Shown here in pieces: positions 60,121 to 64,000 of a DNA stretch of 64,000 bases. The translations under genes were made by a program, and so were the position numbers. Origin of the DNA: Algoriella xinjiangensis (lineage in GTDB: Bacteria > Bacteroidota > Bacteroidia > Flavobacteriales > Weeksellaceae). A model generated the notes under the pieces. It did not search any database, was not told the DNA's origin, and was given only the letters and a program-made list of their open reading frames with translations. The stretch covers positions 62,001-126,000 of the forward strand of contig NZ_FOUZ01000006.1 of NCBI RefSeq assembly GCF_900115015.1, written 5' to 3'. How positions within the stretch are numbered: the stretch's first letter is position 1; each line of letters starts with the position of its first letter.

Positions 60121-60935
60121 TTCGATTTTAGAAGATTAAAAATCGATTTTGTTTTAGTTGAAGTATATATTTTCTTTCGATTTTGAGTAATTGGTAAAAT
60201 TCCAATTCCGTCAATCAAAATAAAAACTTCTTCTGCTTTCTGAATTTCGAATGGAAAAATTTCTGCTTCTTCTACTGTAAATTCTTCTGCTTTATTTATT
60301 TTTTTAATGAAATTATTTCGCAATACGCTTGTAATTACTCCTTCTTCTTTTTTAGGAGTTCTGATTGTTTGATCGTTTAAAACAAAAATATTTCCTTTTA
60401 ATGATCTTGCCATTCTTTTGTTGGCGTTTAACAAGATAATATCGGCGTAATCATTCTCAAGACGATAAATTTCTGCAATATTTTCTTCTGGACGATATGT
60501 GTTTACTAACGAATAAAAAGCTGTATTTATAGCGTAATCCTTGTAAACATCAATCTCGTTTTCATGCTCTAAAAACATCCAATCTTCGCTACTATTTTCG
60601 ATAGAAACAACATAATTGATTGTCGCTTTTAAATAATCTGCTTCATCATTACGGAATGCCAAAAATTCTACCTTTCCTGATGTTGTTTGATTGGCTTGTG
60701 CAAGTAAATTTATTTGATCTTGAAAAAATTCTGGCGTAAAATCTAAAGGAATATTCATGCGGTAAATACGCATAGAAGCCATTAAATTAAAATAATGATC
60801 TTCCCAATCTATAATTTCACCGTTTACGTAGCGTAAAATCTCTTTTACAGCGTCACCATTTCGAAAAGCTCTATTTTGTTGTCCTATTACTGCATTTACT
60901 TGTTCGGTGATAACGCCACCTAAATTAATTTTCAA
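60117..60935 (-). CDS. Class IV aminotransferase homologue, possibly inactive
   Basis: A 272-residue protein with the two-domain fold of BCAT/aminodeoxychorismate lyase: RNGDAVKEILRYVNGEIIDWEDHYFNLMASM, then NANKRMARSLKGNIFVLNDQTIRTP. At the place of the PLP lysine (normally in an xKxxxY/N-type segment before the ENDYADIILLN strand) I see FYSLVNTYRPEENIAEIYRLE with no lysine. The glutamate of the usual EgsxsN loop is also missing. It may be a non-catalytic relative. It precedes the START-like gene only in position; no operon partners in the same pathway. Confidence 0.78.
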   Translation of the reverse strand: MKINLGGVITEQVNAVIGQQNRAFRNGDAVKEILRYVNGEIIDWEDHYFNLMASMRIYRMNIPLDFTPEFFQDQINLLAQANQTTSGKVEFLAFRNDEADYLKATINYVVSIENSSEDWMFLEHENEIDVYKDYAINTAFYSLVNTYRPEENIAEIYRLENDYADIILLNANKRMARSLKGNIFVLNDQTIRTPKKEEGVITSVLRNNFIKKINKAEEFTVEEAEIFPFEIQKAEEVFILIDGIGILPITQNRKKIYTSTKTKSIFNLLKSN

Positions 60936-60947
60936 AATAATAGATTT

Positions 60948-61331
60948 TTAAACTGATCCTAATATTTTTTTAAGATCTTCAATTTGACTTTCCCATAATT
61001 GTTTAGACTCTTCTACTTCGTCTTCTTCTGCAAAATCTGTAATCACAATTGAAACATCATTTGTTAAATCATCTTCTACAATTGTTAATTCGAAGAAATA
61101 TTTTGTGTCTTCGTCATATTCCCATTGAAAACGAACATAGCTGTCTTGCTTTGATTTCATCAAAAACGCAGATTCTTCGTGACCATCCCAAATAAAAGTA
61201 TACTTTTCTCCACGAGAGTTTACATTGTCTGCAAACCATTCTGACAATCCTGAAGGATTTGATATATAGTTATATAGCAATGATGGAGATGACTTAATTG
61301 AAAATTCTACTTGATATTTCTTTTTCGGCAT
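60948..61331 (-). CDS. START-like (AHSA1/SRPBCC) domain protein
   Basis: A 127-residue soluble protein with the START-like helix-grip fold: VEFSIKSSPSLLYNYISNPSGLSEWFADNV and a late amphipathic helix (SKQLWESQIEDLKKILGS). Members bind hydrophobic ligands or assist Hsp90-type chaperones. The ATG at 61331 gives the conserved MPKKKYQVEF start; the 20-codon extension is outside the domain. It lies 12 bases before the aminotransferase homologue and is probably co-transcribed with it. Confidence 0.8.
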   Translation of the reverse strand: MPKKKYQVEFSIKSSPSLLYNYISNPSGLSEWFADNVNSRGEKYTFIWDGHEESAFLMKSKQDSYVRFQWEYDEDTKYFFELTIVEDDLTNDVSIVITDFAEEDEVEESKQLWESQIEDLKKILGSV

Positions 61332-61446
61332 AATTCTATTTAATTGAAGTCGCAAGATATAAAATGAATTGTATCTACCAAAGAAAATCAAAATAAGTTT
61401 TGCATTGATTATTCAAAAAAATTATCTTTGCAAAAATTAATATTTC

Positions 61447-61520
61447 GGCGAGGTAGCTCAGATGGTTAGAGCGCAGGATTCATAACCCTGAGGTCGGCAG
61501 TTCGATTCTGCTCTTCGCTA
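61447..61520 (+). tRNA. tRNA-Met (CAT anticodon)
   Basis: Full cloverleaf in 74 bases: acceptor GGCGAGG with CTTCGCT (two G-U pairs), D arm GCTC...GAGC, anticodon loop TTCATAA, and T loop TTCGATT. The CCA end is not encoded. The initiator features (C1-A72 mismatch, three G-C pairs at the anticodon stem end) are absent, so it is elongator-like; a lysidine-modified tRNA-Ile2 cannot be excluded. A strong terminator follows. Confidence 0.93.
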
Positions 61521-61521
61521 C

Positions 61522-61563
61522 AAAAAATCCCACAACAAGATAACTTGTTGTGGGATTTTTATT
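61522..61563 (+). terminator. Terminator of tRNA-Met
   Basis: Very long stem (about 17 bp, 61523-61539 with 61544-61560) ending in five T. Confidence 0.9.
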
Positions 61564-61594
61564 CACCTAAAACCTAACTTATGTATTCTTTTTT

Positions 61595-62422
61595 TTAATC
61601 TAAATAACCTACTACCTGATAAGCTCTTGTACCTCTATCATAAAATTTTTGGTACAAAGTTCCTCCAAATTCATATAAATTTTCGCCTTCATAATTTACT
61701 CTTTCATAACCTGCAGGCAAAGCATATACAATTGCTCCAATTGGTGCTTCTATTACTTCAAAGTAATTTCTGTATGGTTTGTAGTAAACTCCTTCGTAAA
61801 AATAATACGGATTTCTACCTAAATCTATCGTTACAAAACCTCTTGGTAATATATTAATTCTAAATCCTATACTTGGCATGTAACGTACATATCCTTTGTT
61901 GTAAGATCTGTAATATATACCATCATTTCCGTAAAAATTATTGTTATTGTACGAGTATTTTTGATAACGATTAAAATCAATATTAGATACTGGACGGTAA
62001 TTTCTACTGTACGAACTATTGTTTATTCTGATTGGATTGTTTTTATAATTACGCTCCGAATTTCTGTTATCATTATTTCTATTTCCGTTGTTCCTATCAC
62101 GGTTACTTGTTGGTCTACTACCAACTACCGCCGTGTTGTCTTTGGAAATACGATCATTATTTGTACTTGGTCGTGTTGTTCTATTTACATCACTTCTATT
62201 TGTATCTCTCGAAACTCTATCTGTTCTATTCGCATCAACTCGTGTACTAACTCTATTTTCGTTTTTCGCAACTTCTGATCGTCCATTATTTGTTTGTACT
62301 CTAGTTGTTTCGCGCGAATTTCCATCGCTTCCTCTCCTATTTCCTCTCTCTTGTGCATTTACTCCAACAGCCATCATTGCTGTAAACGCAACTCCTAAAA
62401 GTGTAAATTTAATCTTTCTCAT
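61595..62422 (-). CDS. Secreted DUF6515 family protein, Asn/Arg-rich
   Basis: A 275-residue exported protein. The signal peptide ends near residue 23 (GVNAQE). A low-complexity region rich in Asn, Arg, Ser and Asp covers 24-150 and is probably disordered and positively charged. The C-terminal 120 residues (PSIGFRINILPRGFVTIDLGRNPYYFYEGVYYKPYRNYFEVIEAPIGAIVYALP) match the DUF6515 pattern, with paired YYxYxGxYY units. Probably an envelope protein; function unknown. Confidence 0.8.
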   Translation of the reverse strand: MRKIKFTLLGVAFTAMMAVGVNAQERGNRRGSDGNSRETTRVQTNNGRSEVAKNENRVSTRVDANRTDRVSRDTNRSDVNRTTRPSTNNDRISKDNTAVVGSRPTSNRDRNNGNRNNDNRNSERNYKNNPIRINNSSYSRNYRPVSNIDFNRYQKYSYNNNNFYGNDGIYYRSYNKGYVRYMPSIGFRINILPRGFVTIDLGRNPYYFYEGVYYKPYRNYFEVIEAPIGAIVYALPAGYERVNYEGENLYEFGGTLYQKFYDRGTRAYQVVGYLD

Positions 62423-62552
62423 TTCCTATTTTTTAAATAAATTAAGACATCTAGCATATTACTATTTCCGTGCCATAAATCCTTAAAATATCATTCTAAA
62501 ACTACATTTTATTTAAAATTATTTTTAACTAATTAATTATCAATATTTTACA

Positions 62553-62578
62553 TTGACAATTTTGTTTGACAATTTTGT
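62553..62578 (+). repeat. Tandem 13-bp duplication
   Basis: TTGACAATTTTGT occurs twice in direct succession in the region between the DUF6515 and NdpA-like genes, about 35 bases upstream of the NdpA-like promoter box. Each unit contains TTG-like promoter elements. Confidence 0.75.
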
Positions 62579-62613
62579 TAATATTTTTATTCCGGACATC
62601 AATTGATTTTCAT

Positions 62614-62621
62614 TAATTTTG
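62614..62621 (+). promoter_or_regulatory. -7 box of the NdpA-like gene
   Basis: TAATTTTG, exact TAnnTTTG, 20 bases before the ATG at 62642. Confidence 0.55.
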
Positions 62622-62641
62622 CTTCATATAGTATACTAACG

Positions 62642-63691
62642 ATGATTGACGTAAAAAATGCATATATCGCCCATATAAGTTTGCAAAAAGTTGGACATAA
62701 AGTTCGCGAAGAAGCAAATATATTTGCCGATAAAACACTTGAATATGATGAAAGTAAAGAAGAACAATTGATTCCTTTTTTGCTAAATCCGTTCAAAAAA
62801 TCGCTCGAAATTAATCATTTTACTCATTATACCGAAAAATTAGAGTTTAATGTTTTGTACAATCAATGTGCGCAAATGTTTGAGGAAAAAGTAGATTTTA
62901 TTGACTTTTCGCAAGAAGTTTTAAGTCATTTGTACGAAAAATCATTGCATCCTCAAATAAAAACAGGTGAAGTATTTGTCACATTATTTGAAAACATGAT
63001 GTTCGACGGAATTCCTTGTCGCGGAATTGGTATTTATAAGTTAGAAAATAAAAAGAAATTTTTACGTTTTGACGAATCAAAAGGCTTAGATTATAACATT
63101 TGGAAAGGCTATAAACTTGAAGGAATTGACAAAGCTTGTATGATTTTGGATGTTCACAAAGAAGAAGGTTTTCGAGTTTTTTCTATTGATGATAAAAACG
63201 TTGAATCTGAATATTGGAAAAAGAGTTTCTTAGAAATTGATTTGATAAAAGATAACAATTACCATACAAAAAAGTATATGGAATTGATTACCGATTTTTC
63301 CAATGATTTTCTATTAGACAAGACTGATAAAAAGCAACAAGCAGAATTTATTTCGAACTCAATTAATGTCTTAAATTCTAACGAATTTGTAACAAATGAA
63401 ATAATTGAAGATCAAGTCTTAAAACCATTTGAGTTAATTGATGAGTTTAAAGAGTATAAAAAAGATTATAGCGAAAATAATCGTGTAGAATTTGTAGAAT
63501 CTTTTGAAGTTTCTGTACCTACATTGATGAAAGAAAGTAAGAAAATTAAGAGCGAAATAAAACTTGATACAAAGATTAATATCAAACTAGATTTAACAAA
63601 TCCAGATGCTGCCGAAGAATATTTGGAACGTGGATTTGACGAAGATAAAAAGATGTTTTATTACAAAGTTTATTTCAATACAGAACAATAA
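62642..63691 (+). CDS. Nucleoid-associated protein (NdpA/YejK family)
   Basis: A 349-residue protein of the 37-kDa nucleoid-associated family: IAHISLQKVGHKVREEANIFADK at the start, the central GIGIYKLENKKKFLRF strand region with DKACMILDV, and HTKKYMELITDFSNDF. The family binds the nucleoid; the role is unclear. The ATG at 62642 is supported by the promoter box and by the conserved MIDVKNAYIAHIS start; the upstream 13 codons overlap the promoter. Monocistronic with a perfect terminator. Confidence 0.85.
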   Translation: MIDVKNAYIAHISLQKVGHKVREEANIFADKTLEYDESKEEQLIPFLLNPFKKSLEINHFTHYTEKLEFNVLYNQCAQMFEEKVDFIDFSQEVLSHLYEKSLHPQIKTGEVFVTLFENMMFDGIPCRGIGIYKLENKKKFLRFDESKGLDYNIWKGYKLEGIDKACMILDVHKEEGFRVFSIDDKNVESEYWKKSFLEIDLIKDNNYHTKKYMELITDFSNDFLLDKTDKKQQAEFISNSINVLNSNEFVTNEIIEDQVLKPFELIDEFKEYKKDYSENNRVEFVESFEVSVPTLMKESKKIKSEIKLDTKINIKLDLTNPDAAEEYLERGFDEDKKMFYYKVYFNTEQ

Positions 63692-63718
63692 AAAAAGCCT
63701 CAATATTGAGGCTTTTTT
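63691..63718. terminator. Bidirectional terminator after the NdpA-like gene
   Basis: A nearly perfect 28-bp palindrome with A and T runs, between convergent genes. Confidence 0.88.
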
Positions 63719-63719
63719 G

Positions 63720-64000
63720 TTATTTATCTAATTTTATTTTTTGTTGACTTTGTTGCAATTGATAAAGTTCAATTATATCTTCTATCGGATAATTAAACCA
63801 ATCTACTTGCTTTTTAATTTTAGAATTTTTGTCTAAATATAAATACGTAGTAAACTTCATCGGCGGAAATTTCATTCCATTATATGTATATCCAGAAAAT
63901 TCTCCGTTTGCAATAATCATCGTATCGTTTGTAAATAATTCTTTTACATTCAACAATTTATTGCCATCATATTGCATCGTTTGATCATTCCAACGAATAA
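63720..64000 (-). CDS. Hypothetical protein, N-terminus beyond the window
   Basis: The frame is open to the window edge, so at least 93 C-terminal residues are present and the start may lie outside. The strand pattern (TMIIANGEFSGYTYNGMKFPPMKFTTYLYLDKNSKIKKQVDWFNYPIEDIIELYQ) looks like a SnoaL/NTF2-like cone fold: an antiparallel sheet with a final helix. That is a fold guess only. It is convergent with the NdpA-like gene. Confidence 0.55.
   Translation of the reverse strand, partial: IRWNDQTMQYDGNKLLNVKELFTNDTMIIANGEFSGYTYNGMKFPPMKFTTYLYLDKNSKIKKQVDWFNYPIEDIIELYQLQQSQQKIKLDK

Noticed and set aside
61447-61520. tRNA-Met as the integration target
   Set aside because: The att repeats and integrase lie 10 kb away in an ABC permease gene; no repeat of the tRNA 3' end was seen.
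1-64000. CRISPR array
   Set aside because: No set of regularly spaced identical repeats was seen; the short repeats present belong to integrase sites or promoters.

Overview
The window is a chromosomal segment of an AT-rich Bacteroidota. It is most likely a Flavobacteriia of the Weeksellaceae type (Empedobacter- or Chryseobacterium-like); the genus is a guess. The signs are the Flavobacteriia gene order parA-parB-DUF5683-dapB-lepB-wbqC, the Bacteroidota promoter element TAnnTTTG in front of many genes, very short leaders with little Shine-Dalgarno signal, DUF4286 and DUF6515 proteins, and a three-part RND pump whose outer and periplasmic parts are lipoproteins.

Layout. 1-14 kb: end of an SF1 helicase, hemL, an M20 dipeptidase, an FAD monooxygenase, an aldo/keto reductase, several unrecognised genes, a methyltransferase/glycosyltransferase pair, two related secreted proteins, an HD protein and a large RluA-type pseudouridine synthase. 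14-21 kb: a repressor-RND efflux operon (minus strand) with a visible promoter and palindromic operator. 21-25 kb: small genes, then a polyamine pair (arginine decarboxylase plus a deoxyhypusine-synthase homologue) with a long leader that holds an unannotated 45-codon ORF. 25.6-36.6 kb: parAB-dapB-lepB-wbqC, two tandem S8 peptidases, a LytS/LytTR two-component pair and a DUF420 protein. 36.6-37.4 kb: peptidase E. 52-64 kb: an ABC exporter, MGMT-like protein, cold-shock protein, hemW, murI, rocD, pdxH, yqgE, a class-IV aminotransferase homologue, a START-like protein, tRNA-Met, a DUF6515 protein and an NdpA-like protein.

The special region is a 14.5-kb integrated element at 37428-51909. A tyrosine recombinase has put it into the last codons of an ABC permease gene. 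It left a 33-bp imperfect direct repeat at both ends, gave the permease a new last few codons and stop, and stranded the old 3' end and its terminator on the far side. It carries an excisionase-like HTH protein, an HUH-type protein, a serine recombinase, an SDR/membrane/AraC cassette and a tight six-gene operon.

That operon (40854-48514, minus strand) is the best candidate for an undescribed system. It looks like a self-contained, membrane-tethered Hsp70 machine: a tail-anchored protein with a degenerate J-like N-terminus, a membrane-anchored protein ending in what looks like a GrpE-type beta domain, a divergent Hsp70 with an enlarged C-terminal half, a lipoprotein, a small membrane protein, and a protein kinase fused to an AAA+ ATPase. 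The J-like and GrpE-like readings are my inference from sequence pattern. The Hsp70, kinase and AAA+ calls rest on clear motifs. Being on a mobile element suggests an accessory role such as stress resistance or phage defence, which the sequence cannot settle.
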